A DNA stretch of 64,000 nucleotides from Falsiroseomonas sp051433195 (GTDB lineage: Bacteria; Pseudomonadota; Alphaproteobacteria; Acetobacterales; Acetobacteraceae), in assembly GCF_051433195.1 (NCBI RefSeq), contig NZ_JBHMFT010000019.1, forward strand, positions 35,890-99,889, written 5' to 3'. This document shows, in pieces, positions 44,365-53,303 of this stretch. Every line of letters starts with the position of its first letter. The stretch's first letter is position 1. The notes below the pieces were generated by a model that saw only the letters and a program-made list of their open reading frames with translations, searched no databases and was not told the DNA's origin. The position numbers and the translations under genes were made by a program.

Positions 44365-46424
44365 GCGCTGCGCTCCGCCATGAGGGCGCCGGAGGGATGG
44401 GCGGAGACCTTCCAGCCAGGGGGAATCCAGGTGGAGGTATAGGCTTCCTCGATCACCGCCGGGCCGTGCAGAACCGCGCCCACCGCGCCGCGGCCGCAGA
44501 TCGTGGCCGGCACCCAAGCACCCTCCACCAGCACCGGTCGTTGCGTTCGTGCCGTGCCGGCCTGCGCCTCCACCGCATCGCGCTCCGGCTTCGGCAGCCG
44601 GCCGCGCGCGGTCAGGCGGAGCGCCACGATCTCCACCGGCACGCCGCGATCGTCATGCGCGAAACGCTGGCGGTGCAGGGCGTGGAAACCTTCGGCGATG
44701 GAGACCAGCCCCGCGTCGGAGAAATCGGCCTGCGCCAGCGGCACCGCCAGTTCGAAGGCCTGGCCGGCGTAGCGGCAATCGGCGGACCATTCCAGCGTCC
44801 GCTGTCCCTCCGCCACGCCATCCTCCGCCAGCAGCGCCGCGGCATCCTGGCGCAGCCGCGCGGCGGCCTCGGCCAGGGCCGGACCGGCCTCCGCCAGCGG
44901 CAGGATCTGCGTCGCGGCCAGGTCATGCGCGATGTCGGACCACAGGATCCCCCAGGCCGACAGCGTGCTGGCATGCGGCGGGAAGACAACCCGTGAAATG
45001 CCGAGTTCCTCGGCCACCTCGCAGGCATGCACGCCGCCGGCGCCACCGAAGGACAGCAGGCAGAAATCCTCGGGGTCGAGGCCCTTCTCGAACAGGCTCA
45101 GCCGGATGGCGCCGGCGAGCGACGCGTTGGTGATGGCGATGACGCCCGCCGCCGTCGCATCAGCCTCCAGCCCGATCCGGCCCGCGATGTCCTGCGCCGC
45201 GCGCGCGGCGGCCGCGCGGTCCAGCCGCATGGCGCCGCCGAGGAAATTCTCGCCGTCCAGCCGGCCCAGCAGCAGGTTCGCATCCGTCACCGTCAGGCCG
45301 GTGCCGCCGCGGCCGTAGCAGGCCGGGCCGGGATCGGCGCCGGCGCTGTGCGGGCCGATGCGCAGACGGCCGCCGGGGTCGACCCAGGCGATGGAGCCAC
45401 CGCCGGCGCCGATGGTGCGCATTTCCACCATCGGCAGCCGCACCGGCAGCCCGTCGATCTCGCCCTCCGTCACCATGGCGACCTGCCCGCCATGCACGAC
45501 CGATACGTCGAAGGAGGTGCCGCCCATGTCGATGGCGACCAGGTTCGGCAGGCCGAGCGAACCCGCCAGCCGGCGTGCCGCGGCCGCGCCGCCGCTGGGG
45601 CCGGACAGCAGCAGCCGCGCCGGCTCCCGCCCGGCCTTCGCCGTGCCGCTGACGCCGCCATTGGACTGGACCAGGTAGATGCGCGCGCCGAACTCGGCCT
45701 CGGCCAGGCGACGTTCCAGCTTCGCCATGTAGCCGGCGACGATCGGCACCAGCAGCGCGTTCAGCACGGTGGTGGACAGGCGTTCGTATTCGCGCAGTTC
45801 CGGGCTGATCTCGCTGGACAGCGACACCGCGACGCCGGGCAGCGCCTCGGCCAGCATCGCGCCGATGCGGCGTTCATGCGCCGGGTTGGCATAGGCATGC
45901 AGCAGGCAGACCGCCACGGCCTGCACGCCGGCCTCCCGCAGCCGATGCGCGGCGGCGAGGACGCTCGCCTCATCCAGCGGCGTCGCGACGCTGCCATCGG
46001 CGCGCAGGCGCTCGACCACGCCGAGGCACAGATTGCGCGGCACCAGCGGCGGCGGCGGCGTGGCGGTCAGCGCGTAGATGTCGCGGCGGCCGTGGCGGCC
46101 GATCTGCAGCAGATCCTCGAACCCCGCGGTGGTCAGCACGGCACCGCGCGGCAGCTTGCGCTCCAGCACGGCGTTGGTGGCGATGGTGGTGCCGTGCAGC
46201 ACCTGGCGCACATCGGCCAGCGCGAAGCCGAAGCGCGCGGCGGCCTGGCGCAGGCCGTCCAGCAATCCGATGGAGGGATCGGCCGGCGTGCTCGGTGCCT
46301 TGTGCTGGTGCACGGCGCCGGCTGCGGGATCGAAGATCTCGAAATCCGTGAAGGTGCCGCCGATATCCACCGCCACGCGGATGTCGCGCCCGGTTGCCGG
46401 AAGCCCGGTCCCTGCCTGCTGCAT
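44361..46424 (-). CDS. Hydantoinase A / oxoprolinase-type subunit
   Basis: A 687-residue HyuA-family subunit with an actin-like ATPase fold. The N-terminal phosphate loop is VAVDIGGTFTDFEIFD at about residues 17-32. A second, AIDMGGTSFDVSVV, lies near residue 290, followed by TIGAGGGSIAWVDPGG and GADPGPACYGRGG. I use the ATG at 46424; an earlier start at 46478 adds a low-complexity stretch. It is divergent from a TctC receptor with about 180 bases between, suggesting that the receptor brings in the substrate or that both share regulation. Confidence 0.92.
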   Translation of the reverse strand: MQQAGTGLPATGRDIRVAVDIGGTFTDFEIFDPAAGAVHQHKAPSTPADPSIGLLDGLRQAAARFGFALADVRQVLHGTTIATNAVLERKLPRGAVLTTAGFEDLLQIGRHGRRDIYALTATPPPPLVPRNLCLGVVERLRADGSVATPLDEASVLAAAHRLREAGVQAVAVCLLHAYANPAHERRIGAMLAEALPGVAVSLSSEISPELREYERLSTTVLNALLVPIVAGYMAKLERRLAEAEFGARIYLVQSNGGVSGTAKAGREPARLLLSGPSGGAAAARRLAGSLGLPNLVAIDMGGTSFDVSVVHGGQVAMVTEGEIDGLPVRLPMVEMRTIGAGGGSIAWVDPGGRLRIGPHSAGADPGPACYGRGGTGLTVTDANLLLGRLDGENFLGGAMRLDRAAAARAAQDIAGRIGLEADATAAGVIAITNASLAGAIRLSLFEKGLDPEDFCLLSFGGAGGVHACEVAEELGISRVVFPPHASTLSAWGILWSDIAHDLAATQILPLAEAGPALAEAAARLRQDAAALLAEDGVAEGQRTLEWSADCRYAGQAFELAVPLAQADFSDAGLVSIAEGFHALHRQRFAHDDRGVPVEIVALRLTARGRLPKPERDAVEAQAGTARTQRPVLVEGAWVPATICGRGAVGAVLHGPAVIEEAYTSTWIPPGWKVSAHPSGALMAERSA

Positions 46425-46603
46425 GCGCCCCTGCCCTTGCCAGGGTGCAGCTTCGCGGCCCGGGCCCGCCGACGGCAAACGAGAAATTTGCGTGGCCGCC
46501 GATCAGCGAATCCTATCCGGCCGGCGCCGTGGCTTGCGCGGCCCGCAGCCTGCCGATAAGCGAAATCATCGGCCGCCAGAGCCGCCTCGGGGGAACGCCA
46601 ACC

Positions 46604-47575
46604 ATGTCTCTGCACCGTCGCCACCTGCTCGCCGCCTCGGCCGCACTTGCCTTCGCCGGCCCCGCGACGGCGCAGGGCTGGCCGGATCGCCCGGTCCGCA
46701 TCGTCGTGCCCTTCCCGCCCGGCGGGTCGAACGACATCATCGCCCGCCAACTGGCGGAGGCGCTGCGGCCGCTGCTCGGCCAGCCGGTGGTGGTGGAGAA
46801 CCGGGCCGGCGCCGGCGGCAATGTCGGCGCCGATGCGGTGGCGAAGGCGGCGCCGGATGGCCACACGCTGCTGCTCGCCGCCCCCGGCCCGCTGGCGATC
46901 AACGAGCACCTGTTCCGCGAGATGCCCTTCAAGCCGGAGCGCGACTTCGCCCCGGTGGCGCTGGTCGCCAGCGTGCCGATCGTGCTGATGGTGACGCCGG
47001 GGCTGGAGGCACGGACGGTGGCGGAGCTGGTGGCGCTGGCGAAGCGCCAGCCCGGCCGGCTGGCCTTCGGCTCCTCCGGCAATGGCAGCACCAACCACCT
47101 GGCGGGGGAGCTGTTCAAGACCATGGCCGGCATCGACATCACGCATGTGCCCTATCGCGGCGCGGCGCCGGCGATGACGGACCTGGTCGGCGGCACCATC
47201 CAGATGATGTTCGACAACATGCCGGCCGCGCTGCCGCAGGTGCGCGGCGGCAGCGTGCGCGGCCTGGCGGTGGCCGGCACCGGCCGCGCCGCGGCGCTGC
47301 CGGACCTGCCGACGGTGGCGGAGTCCGGCCTGCCCGGCTTCGAGGCGGAAGCCTGGTTCGGCCTGGTCGCGCCGGCCGCGACGCCCGCCGCCGTGCTGCA
47401 ACGGCTGCAACAGGCCTGCGGCCAGGCGCTGGCCGACGCCACGCTGCGGACGCGCTTCGCCGAGGGCGGCGCGGAACCAGGGGCGCGGCTGGGCGCCGAA
47501 TTCGGCACTTTCCTGGGCGCGGAGCGCGCCAAGTGGGGACGCGTGGTGGCGGCATCGGGCGCCCAGGCGGGCTGA
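46604..47575 (+). CDS. TctC/Bug-family solute-binding protein (orphan)
   Basis: A 323-residue periplasmic receptor like the one at 33664. The signal peptide is MSLHRRHLLAASAALAFAGP with cleavage near TAQG, and the mature part has RPVRIVVPFPPGGSNDIIARQ, VVVENRAGAGGNVGADAVA, GSSGNGSTNHLAGELF and HVPYRGAAPAMTDLV. No membrane subunits are near. It diverges from the hydantoinase-type operon, so its ligand may be a cyclic amide or an acid related to it; that is inference from position. Confidence 0.93.
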   Translation: MSLHRRHLLAASAALAFAGPATAQGWPDRPVRIVVPFPPGGSNDIIARQLAEALRPLLGQPVVVENRAGAGGNVGADAVAKAAPDGHTLLLAAPGPLAINEHLFREMPFKPERDFAPVALVASVPIVLMVTPGLEARTVAELVALAKRQPGRLAFGSSGNGSTNHLAGELFKTMAGIDITHVPYRGAAPAMTDLVGGTIQMMFDNMPAALPQVRGGSVRGLAVAGTGRAAALPDLPTVAESGLPGFEAEAWFGLVAPAATPAAVLQRLQQACGQALADATLRTRFAEGGAEPGARLGAEFGTFLGAERAKWGRVVAASGAQAG

Positions 47576-47581
47576 ACCGGA

Positions 47582-47640
47582 CGCCAGATGACGACCATGC
47601 AACCTTAACCGGAACGATGCGGGAAAAGCATCGTCTGGCG
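47582..47640. terminator. Nested hairpin after the TctC gene
   Basis: ACGATGC (47614-47620) pairs with GCATCGT (47628-47634) around a GGGAAAA loop. An outer CGCCAGA segment starting at 47582 is complementary to TCTGGCG ending at 47640. The structure lies between the TctC stop and the LysM gene. It may end the TctC message; no strong T-run is present. Confidence 0.4.
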
Positions 47641-47687
47641 AGGTAAAGCCTTGTGCCGCAACGGCATCACGTTCTAGTTACGCGATC

Positions 47688-49685
47688 ATGACGGCCAGCG
47701 GGCGCGCCCTTCTCATCGTGGTGGTGGTCTCGGTCGGCCTCGCCACCTTCGTCGCCACCCGGTTCATCCCGGACGGCGCGGCGCCGCCCGTCGCGGCGGT
47801 GCCGGCCGCGCCGCAGCCGGCCGCGTCCGCGGCACGAACGCCGCCGGCGCAGGCGCCCTCGCCGTCGGCTTCGGCCCAGGCCACCAGCACCCAGGCGGCG
47901 GCGCCGATGGCCGTACCCGCACCGCCCGTTGCGGCACAGCCGGCCGTGGTGCCCGCCGCGCCCGCGCCGCCGGAACCCCCGCGCTTCGACGTGGTGCGGG
48001 TTGGGGCGCGCGGCGGCGTGGTGGTCGCCGGCCGTGCGGCGCCGGGGGCCGAGGTGATCCTGCTGCAGGATGGCCGCGATCTGGGCCGGGCCCGCGCGGA
48101 TGGTCGCGGCGACTGGGTCATCCTGCCCGCCGAGCCGCTGCGCCCGGGAAACCACCAGCTTTCCCTGCGGGCCAGGTTGGGCGGCGTGGAGGTGGCCGGC
48201 GCCGAGACGGCGGTGGTTCTGGTCCCGGAGCCCACGCTGGTGGCGGAAGCCCCGCGGCCTGACGATGCCGCCGCCCGCGCCGAGGCCGCCGCACGCGCCG
48301 AAGCCGAGGCCCGCGCAGAAGCTGCCGCGCGCACCGAAGCCGTGGCCCAGGCCCAGGCGGCCGAACGGGCTGCCCGCCTTGCGCTGGCCGAACAGGTTGC
48401 GATTGCCGCATCGGCCGAACAGGCCGCCCGCACCGCATCGGCCGAACAGGCCGCCCTCGCGGCAGCCGCCGGGCAGGCCGCCCGCGCCGCCTCCGCCGAG
48501 CAGGCCGCGCTCGCCGCCTCCGCCGAACAGGCCGCCCTTGCCGCAGCCGCCGAGCAGGCCGCCCGCGCCGCATCCGCCGAGCAGGCCGCCCGCGCCGCAT
48601 CCGCCGAACAGGCCGCCCGCGCCGCATCCGCCGAACAGTCCGCCCGCGCCGCATCCGCCGAACAGGCCGCCCGCGCCGCATCCGCCGAACAGGCCGCCCT
48701 TGCCGCAGCCGCCGAGCAGGCCGCCCGCGCCGCAGCCGCCGAGCAGGCCGCCCGCGCCGCATCCGCCGAGCAGGCCGCGCTCGCCGCCTCCGCCGAACAG
48801 TCCGCCCGCGCCGCATCCGCCGAGCAGGCCGCCCGCGCCGCATCCGCCGAGCAGGCCGCCCGCGCCGACGCCCTGGCGCGGGAGGCCGCCGCCGCGGTGG
48901 CGGCACGCCTGGCACAGGACGCCGCGCGCGGCGAAGCGCTCGCCCGCGCCGCCGCCCTCGAGCGGCAGGCGCAGGACTTCGCGACCCGGCGGCTGGAGGA
49001 GGCGGTGCGCCTGGCGCAGCAGGCGGTGCAAGCCGCGGAAGCCGTCGCACGGGTTGCGGAGGCCCAGGCGCTCACCGCGCGGCAGGACCACGCCGCCGCC
49101 CCGCCGGCCGCGGTTGTCGCGCAGGTGTCACGCCCGCTCGTGGTGGTGCTGCCGGCCACCGAGGCGTCCACGCCGCGGATCCTGCAGGGCGGCAGCGCGG
49201 CGGCCGATGCCGTGGCGGGCCTGGCGCTCGACGTCGTGGACTATGACACGGCGGGCAGCATCCGCTTCGCCGGCACCGCTCCGCCCAACACGGCGATCCG
49301 CGTCTATGTCAACGACACCCATGCCGGCGATGCCCAGGCCGATGCCGAGGGCCGCTGGGCCGTGGTGCCGCCCGTTGCGCCCGAGATCGGCCGGCACCGG
49401 CTGCGCGTGGACCAGATCGCGGCCAATGGCGCGGTGTCCGCGCGGATCGAATGGCCGTTCCAGCGGGACGAGGTTTCGCCCGCCAGCGTCGCGGAAGGCC
49501 GGGTCGTGGTGCAGCCGGGGAACAACCTGTGGCGGCTGGCGCGCGCCGCCTATGGCAGCGGCGTGCGCTACACCACCATCTTCCAGGCCAACCGGGACCA
49601 GATCCGCAATCCGGACCTGATCTTCCCGGGTCAGGTGTTCACCGTGCCGGCCCTCATGCCCGCCGATTCCAGCCGGTCCAGATAG
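47688..49685 (+). CDS. LysM protein with Ig-like domains and a long nonapeptide repeat
   Basis: A 665-residue cell-envelope protein. Residues 6-26 form a membrane or signal segment (LLIVVVVSVGLATFVATRF). A Pro/Ala-rich spacer follows, then an Ig-like domain (about 100-175). A highly alanine-rich helical region has 18 copies of a nine-residue unit, and a second Ig-like domain (about 525-580) follows. A C-terminal LysM domain (VVQPGNNLWRLARAAYGSG, IFPGQVFTVP) should bind peptidoglycan. Related LysM/Ig proteins occur in alphaproteobacteria, but no function is established. The last 55 bases overlap a converging gene. Confidence 0.85.
   Translation: MTASGRALLIVVVVSVGLATFVATRFIPDGAAPPVAAVPAAPQPAASAARTPPAQAPSPSASAQATSTQAAAPMAVPAPPVAAQPAVVPAAPAPPEPPRFDVVRVGARGGVVVAGRAAPGAEVILLQDGRDLGRARADGRGDWVILPAEPLRPGNHQLSLRARLGGVEVAGAETAVVLVPEPTLVAEAPRPDDAAARAEAAARAEAEARAEAAARTEAVAQAQAAERAARLALAEQVAIAASAEQAARTASAEQAALAAAAGQAARAASAEQAALAASAEQAALAAAAEQAARAASAEQAARAASAEQAARAASAEQSARAASAEQAARAASAEQAALAAAAEQAARAAAAEQAARAASAEQAALAASAEQSARAASAEQAARAASAEQAARADALAREAAAAVAARLAQDAARGEALARAAALERQAQDFATRRLEEAVRLAQQAVQAAEAVARVAEAQALTARQDHAAAPPAAVVAQVSRPLVVVLPATEASTPRILQGGSAAADAVAGLALDVVDYDTAGSIRFAGTAPPNTAIRVYVNDTHAGDAQADAEGRWAVVPPVAPEIGRHRLRVDQIAANGAVSARIEWPFQRDEVSPASVAEGRVVVQPGNNLWRLARAAYGSGVRYTTIFQANRDQIRNPDLIFPGQVFTVPALMPADSSRSR
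48387..48872 (+). repeat. 18 x 27-bp tandem repeat coding for a nonapeptide
   Basis: The unit encodes AEQAARAAS with variants (Leu or Thr for Arg or Ala, Ser for Ala, Ala for Ser). Counting from AEQVAIAAS I find 18 units in phase, 486 bases, inside the LysM gene. The DNA copies are very alike, so slipped-strand changes in copy number are likely between strains. At protein level it should form a long, amphipathic helix or coiled coil spanning the periplasm. Confidence 0.85.
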
Positions 49686-50044
49686 GGGTCGGTGGCCAGG
49701 GCGAAGCCGACCATGGCGCTGACCAGCGCCGTGGCGGTGGCCGCGCCATTCAGTTCCACCGCCGTCTCCAGCCGCACCCGGTGGTCCGGCATCAGGCGCA
49801 GGCGCCAGCCTTCCGGCAGGTCCCCCGGCAGGGCGCCCAGTTCCGCGAAGGCGCCGGGCCGCGCCGCCACCTGGTCGACGGTATAGGGCACCGCCCCGGC
49901 CTGGATGCCGAGGCTGATCAGCCCCGGCGTCAGCGTCGCCTCGCAGCCACGCCCCCGCCAGGCGAAGCGCAGCGCAGGCTGCCGGACCGCCGTCAGCGAG
50001 CCGTCATTGGCGACCAGGAAGGGTCCGTGGGGCAGGTGTTCCAT
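49631..50044 (-). CDS. Uncharacterised protein, 137 residues
   Basis: I do not recognise a family. Starting at the ATG at 50044 the product reads as a small mixed alpha/beta protein (HLPHGPFLVANDGSLTAV, then WRLRLMPDHRVRLETAVEL) with an internal VSAMVGFALATDPYLDRLE helix. It has no signal peptide. The 3' end runs 55 bases into the LysM gene on the opposite strand. Codon bias is like its neighbours, so it looks real. It diverges from psd with 44 bases between starts. Confidence 0.6.
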   Translation of the reverse strand: MEHLPHGPFLVANDGSLTAVRQPALRFAWRGRGCEATLTPGLISLGIQAGAVPYTVDQVAARPGAFAELGALPGDLPEGWRLRLMPDHRVRLETAVELNGAATATALVSAMVGFALATDPYLDRLESAGMRAGTVNT

Positions 50045-50088
50045 GGACGCATGTTGTCCGGGAAGGGTGAACATACCATAACCAGCGG

Positions 50089-50784
50089 ATGAGCCTTCTC
50101 TCCTCGATCCGCCTCGTCGTCGCCAAGCCGCATCCGGCCGGCCGTCCCTTCATCTATGGCGGCATCGCCGTGGCCGTGGTCGGCGGCTGGCTGCTGGGGG
50201 ATTGGCTGTTCTGGCTGGGCACCGCCTTCACCCTGTTCTGCTTCTACTTCTTCCGCGACCCGGAACGGGTGCAACCCTCCCGCGGCCAGGTCGTCCTGGC
50301 GCCCGCGGATGGCCGAGTGGTGCTGATCGGGCCCGCGGTGCCGCCGGAGGAACTCGGCCTCGGGCCGCAGCCGCGCTTCCGGGTCTGCATCTTCCTGTCG
50401 GTGCTCGACGTGCATGTGAACCGCATGCCGGTGGATGGCGTGGTGACACGCATCGCCTACCGCGCCGGCGCCTTCCTCAACGCCAGCCTGGACAAGGCGA
50501 GCGTGGACAATGAACGCAACGCATTGGCGATCCGGATGCCGGATGGCCGCGACGTGGCGGTGGTGCAGATCGCGGGCCTGATCGCGCGGCGCATCCTGTG
50601 CCATGTGCGGGAGGGCGACCGGGTCCAGGCGGGCGACCGCTTCGGCATCATCCGCTTCGGCAGCCGCACCGATGTCTACATGCCGGAAGGCGCGCGCCCG
50701 CTGGTGGAACTCGGCCAGATCATGATCGGCGGGGAGACGGTGGTCGCCGAGTTGCTGCCGATGACCGCCCCGGTGCATCCGTGA
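50089..50784 (+). CDS. psd: Phosphatidylserine decarboxylase proenzyme
   Basis: This short-form decarboxylase makes phosphatidylethanolamine from phosphatidylserine. The 231-residue product has two membrane segments in the first 60 residues and then the family core VCIFLSVLDVHVNRMPVDG, with the catalytic histidine, and RIAYRAGAFLNASLDKAS. The self-cleavage and pyruvoyl-forming site is the FGS of IIRFGSRTDVYMP at about residues 187-189. It overlaps pssA by GTGA. Confidence 0.95.
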   Translation: MSLLSSIRLVVAKPHPAGRPFIYGGIAVAVVGGWLLGDWLFWLGTAFTLFCFYFFRDPERVQPSRGQVVLAPADGRVVLIGPAVPPEELGLGPQPRFRVCIFLSVLDVHVNRMPVDGVVTRIAYRAGAFLNASLDKASVDNERNALAIRMPDGRDVAVVQIAGLIARRILCHVREGDRVQAGDRFGIIRFGSRTDVYMPEGARPLVELGQIMIGGETVVAELLPMTAPVHP

Positions 50785-51650
50785 GCGAGGAGCGCGAGGC
50801 GCGGCCGCCCGCCCTGGCCAGCCTGCGCCGGTTCCGCCCGCGCACCCGGCCGCGGTTCGAGGGGCTGTCCTTCAACCGGCTGATCCCGAACATCCTGACC
50901 ATGCTCGGCCTCTGTGCCGGGCTGGTCGCCATCCGCGCCGCCATCGAGGACCGCTTCGCGCTGGCCGCCGCCTTGATCGTGGCGGCGGCGGTGATCGACG
51001 GGCTGGATGGGCGCCTGGCACGCCTGCTCAAGGCGACGTCCCGCTTCGGCGCGGAGTTCGACAGCCTGGCGGATTTCCTGTCCTTCGGCGTGGCGCCGGC
51101 GATGGTGCTGTATCTGTGGTCGATGCAGGACCTCGGGCCGCTGGGCTTCGTGCCCTGCCTGCTGTTCGCGGTCTGCTCCGCGCTGCGGCTGGCGCGCTTC
51201 AATGCCTCGCTCGACATCGGGCCGGCGCCGAAGCCGGCCTATGCCTACAACTTCTTCACCGGCGTGCCGGCGCCGGCCGGCGCGGGCTGCGCGCTGTTCC
51301 CGCTGTTCGGGGCGCTGGCGTTTTCCGAATGGGGCTGGATCAACACCGGGCTGGCCATCCGTCATCCGGTGCTGGTGGGAATCGTGCTGGTGGTCTGCGG
51401 CGTGCTGATGGTCAGCACCCTGCCGACCTGGTCGTTCAAGAACTTCCGGGTGCCGCGCGCCGCGGTGCTGCCGCTGCTGCTCGGCGCCGGGCTGTACGTG
51501 GCGCTGCTGGTGGCGGAGCCCTGGGCGGCGCTGGCGGCCGGCGGGCTGATCTATCTCGGCATGCTGCCCTTCTCCGTGCGCTCCTACCTGACGCTGAAGC
51601 GGGAGGCGGAATCGCTCTACGTGCAGGAACCCGGTCCGGACCCGGCTTGA
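50781..51650 (+). CDS. pssA: CDP-diacylglycerol-serine O-phosphatidyltransferase
   Basis: PssA makes phosphatidylserine from CDP-diacylglycerol and serine, the step before Psd. The 289-residue membrane protein has the CDP-alcohol phosphotransferase signature D-G-x2-A-R-x8-G-x3-D-x3-D in DGRLARLLKATSRFG continuing to AEFDSLAD, at about residues 76-98. Seven or so membrane segments follow. The start is a GTG at 50781 overlapping the psd stop; an arginine-rich cytoplasmic tail precedes the first segment. psd-pssA is a common operon for phosphatidylethanolamine synthesis. Confidence 0.95.
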   Translation: MSEEREARPPALASLRRFRPRTRPRFEGLSFNRLIPNILTMLGLCAGLVAIRAAIEDRFALAAALIVAAAVIDGLDGRLARLLKATSRFGAEFDSLADFLSFGVAPAMVLYLWSMQDLGPLGFVPCLLFAVCSALRLARFNASLDIGPAPKPAYAYNFFTGVPAPAGAGCALFPLFGALAFSEWGWINTGLAIRHPVLVGIVLVVCGVLMVSTLPTWSFKNFRVPRAAVLPLLLGAGLYVALLVAEPWAALAAGGLIYLGMLPFSVRSYLTLKREAESLYVQEPGPDPA

Positions 51651-51699
51651 AGCGGGCCCGCCCCGCGCCACCTGCCCTTGATCTGGAAAGGATCTCGGC

Positions 51700-51984
51700 A
51701 TGGCGCGGGCAAGCTGGAACGGCACGGTGATCGCGGAGAGCGATCGCTTCGAACTCGTCGAGGGCAACGTGTATTTCCCGCGCGCGGCGGTGAAGCCCGA
51801 ATACCTGCGGGAGGCCAGCAAGACCACGGTCTGCGGCTGGAAGGGCACGGCGCGCTATCACGACGTGGTGGTCGATGGGAAGATCAATGCCGGCGCCGCC
51901 TGGTATTACCCGGAACCGAAGGACGCCGCTGCCAATATTCGCGACCATATCGCCTTCTGGCAGGGCGTCGCCGTCGAGAAATAA
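51700..51984 (+). CDS. DUF427 protein
   Basis: A 94-residue DUF427 domain protein, recognised by ASWNGTVIAESDRFELVEGN, VYFPRAAVKPEYL, TVCGWKGTARYHDVV and the closing DHIAFWQGVAVE. The family is widespread and small, with no firmly assigned reaction. The start is the ATG at 51700. It lies 49 bases after pssA but has its own spacing, and is followed by about 290 bases without a gene. Confidence 0.88.
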   Translation: MARASWNGTVIAESDRFELVEGNVYFPRAAVKPEYLREASKTTVCGWKGTARYHDVVVDGKINAGAAWYYPEPKDAAANIRDHIAFWQGVAVEK

Positions 51985-52275
51985 CCCTCGTACCCACCGA
52001 AATGTCTCGACCTGAATTCTATCCGTTTGAAGTCCAAGTTCCTGATACTGTTGTACCGGCCGTGGTTTTATTGACGCGGCCGCGGAACCCTTGCAGACAG
52101 GCGCATCGGGGCGATGCGGCTGGGCTTTCCTGCCTGCCTTGAACTCCGACTCACCTGGCAGGGGGAACGCTCAGCACGCCGCGGCACGACGCCGCCCGAC
52201 CGGCCCGACCGGCACCAGCATCCCCGCAGTCCAACTCGAGCAGCCACCTGCGGCGGACCCATCAGGAATAGCAGA
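51985..52275. other. Intergenic region, locally lower GC
   Basis: No convincing reading frame is seen here. The first 100 bases (about 51990-52080) contain more A and T than the surroundings, for example around TTTGAAGTCC and GGTTTTATTGAC. This is suggestive of a promoter region for the beta-helix gene downstream, but I find no matching -35/-10 pair. A short tandem CCCGACCGG repeat lies near 52196-52212. Confidence 0.35.
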
Positions 52276-53220
52276 ATGAGCAGACTGACCGTTGGCGAAG
52301 GCCAGCAATTCGCGACCATTGCCGCCGCCGTGGCGGCCGCGAAGGATGGAGACTTCCTCGCCATCGAGGCCGGCACCTACCGGAACGACTTCGCCACCAT
52401 CACCAAGCAGATCACCCTGGAAGGCGTCGGCGGCATGGCGCTGCTGGAAGCGACGGAGGCGCCGCCGAACGGCAAGGCGATCCTCACCATCGGCGCCGAC
52501 GTCACCATCCGCAACCTCGGCTTCTCCGGCGCCGAGGTGGCCGATGGCAACGGCGCCGGCATCCGCTTCGAGGGCGGCGACCTGGTGATCGAGGACAGCC
52601 TCTTCGAGGGCAACCAGATGGGCCTGCTGTCCGGCGCGGTGGAGGATGGCAGCATCACCATCCGCGGCAGCGAGTTCGCCGGCAACGGCACCGGCGATGG
52701 CCGCACCCACAACCTGTATGTGGGCGAGATCGCCCGCCTGACGATCGAGGACAGCCAGTTTCGCGACGCCGTGGTGGGCCACCAGATCAAGAGCCGGGCC
52801 CTGGAGACCAGCATCACCGGCAGCCGCATTGCGGACGGCGAGGGCGGGACGGGCAGCTATTCGATCGACCTGCCGGTGGGCGGCCGCGCCGTCATCGCGG
52901 GCAACGTCATCGAGCAGTCCGCGCAGTCCGGGAACCCCGCCATCATTCATTTCGGCGGCGAAGGCGAGGCGCATGCCGGGTCGAGCCTGACCATCTCCGG
53001 CAACCAGGTGGTGAACGCCCTGCAGTCGCCGAGCGCCGCGCTGCTGCTGAACCAGACCGACGTGCGGGCGGATGTCGCCGGCAACGCCGTGATCGGCCTG
53101 ACCGCGCAGCAGGTGGTGCGCGGGCTGGCGGAGGTCACGGGGCTGGAGGTGCTGGACAGCGTTGCGGACCTGGCTGAGCCGCTCGGGCTGCGGATGGCCC
53201 AGGACGATCCCTGGGGCTGA
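52276..53220 (+). CDS. Right-handed parallel beta-helix protein
   Basis: A 314-residue protein made of repeated beta-strand turns (ITIRGSEFAGNGTG, LTIEDSQFRDAVVGHQ, TSITGSRIADGEGG, LTISGNQVVNAL), the pattern of pectate-lyase-like beta-helices. It begins TVGEGQQFATIAAAVAAAKDGD, the usual N-terminal cap of such repeats. No signal peptide is seen. Catalytic residues cannot be assigned, so it may be a polysaccharide-active or purely structural protein. I start at the ATG at 52276, where similarity begins. Confidence 0.8.
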   Translation: MSRLTVGEGQQFATIAAAVAAAKDGDFLAIEAGTYRNDFATITKQITLEGVGGMALLEATEAPPNGKAILTIGADVTIRNLGFSGAEVADGNGAGIRFEGGDLVIEDSLFEGNQMGLLSGAVEDGSITIRGSEFAGNGTGDGRTHNLYVGEIARLTIEDSQFRDAVVGHQIKSRALETSITGSRIADGEGGTGSYSIDLPVGGRAVIAGNVIEQSAQSGNPAIIHFGGEGEAHAGSSLTISGNQVVNALQSPSAALLLNQTDVRADVAGNAVIGLTAQQVVRGLAEVTGLEVLDSVADLAEPLGLRMAQDDPWG

Positions 53221-53303
53221 CCCCGCCGCGCCACGTCGGCCTTGCGACCCTCCCGCCTCCGCGCAAAGCTTAGCTTGTTGCGCAGGCGGGAGGGAGCATC
53301 GCC

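Noticed and set aside
48118..49050. Proline/arginine-rich frames in other phases of the LysM repeat
   Set aside because: They arise from the 27-base periodic GC sequence; only the LysM frame has Ig and LysM domains at both ends.
52068..52376. A 102-codon minus-strand frame in the gap before the beta-helix gene
   Set aside because: It runs antisense into the beta-helix gene, has no similarity pattern and no ribosome site.
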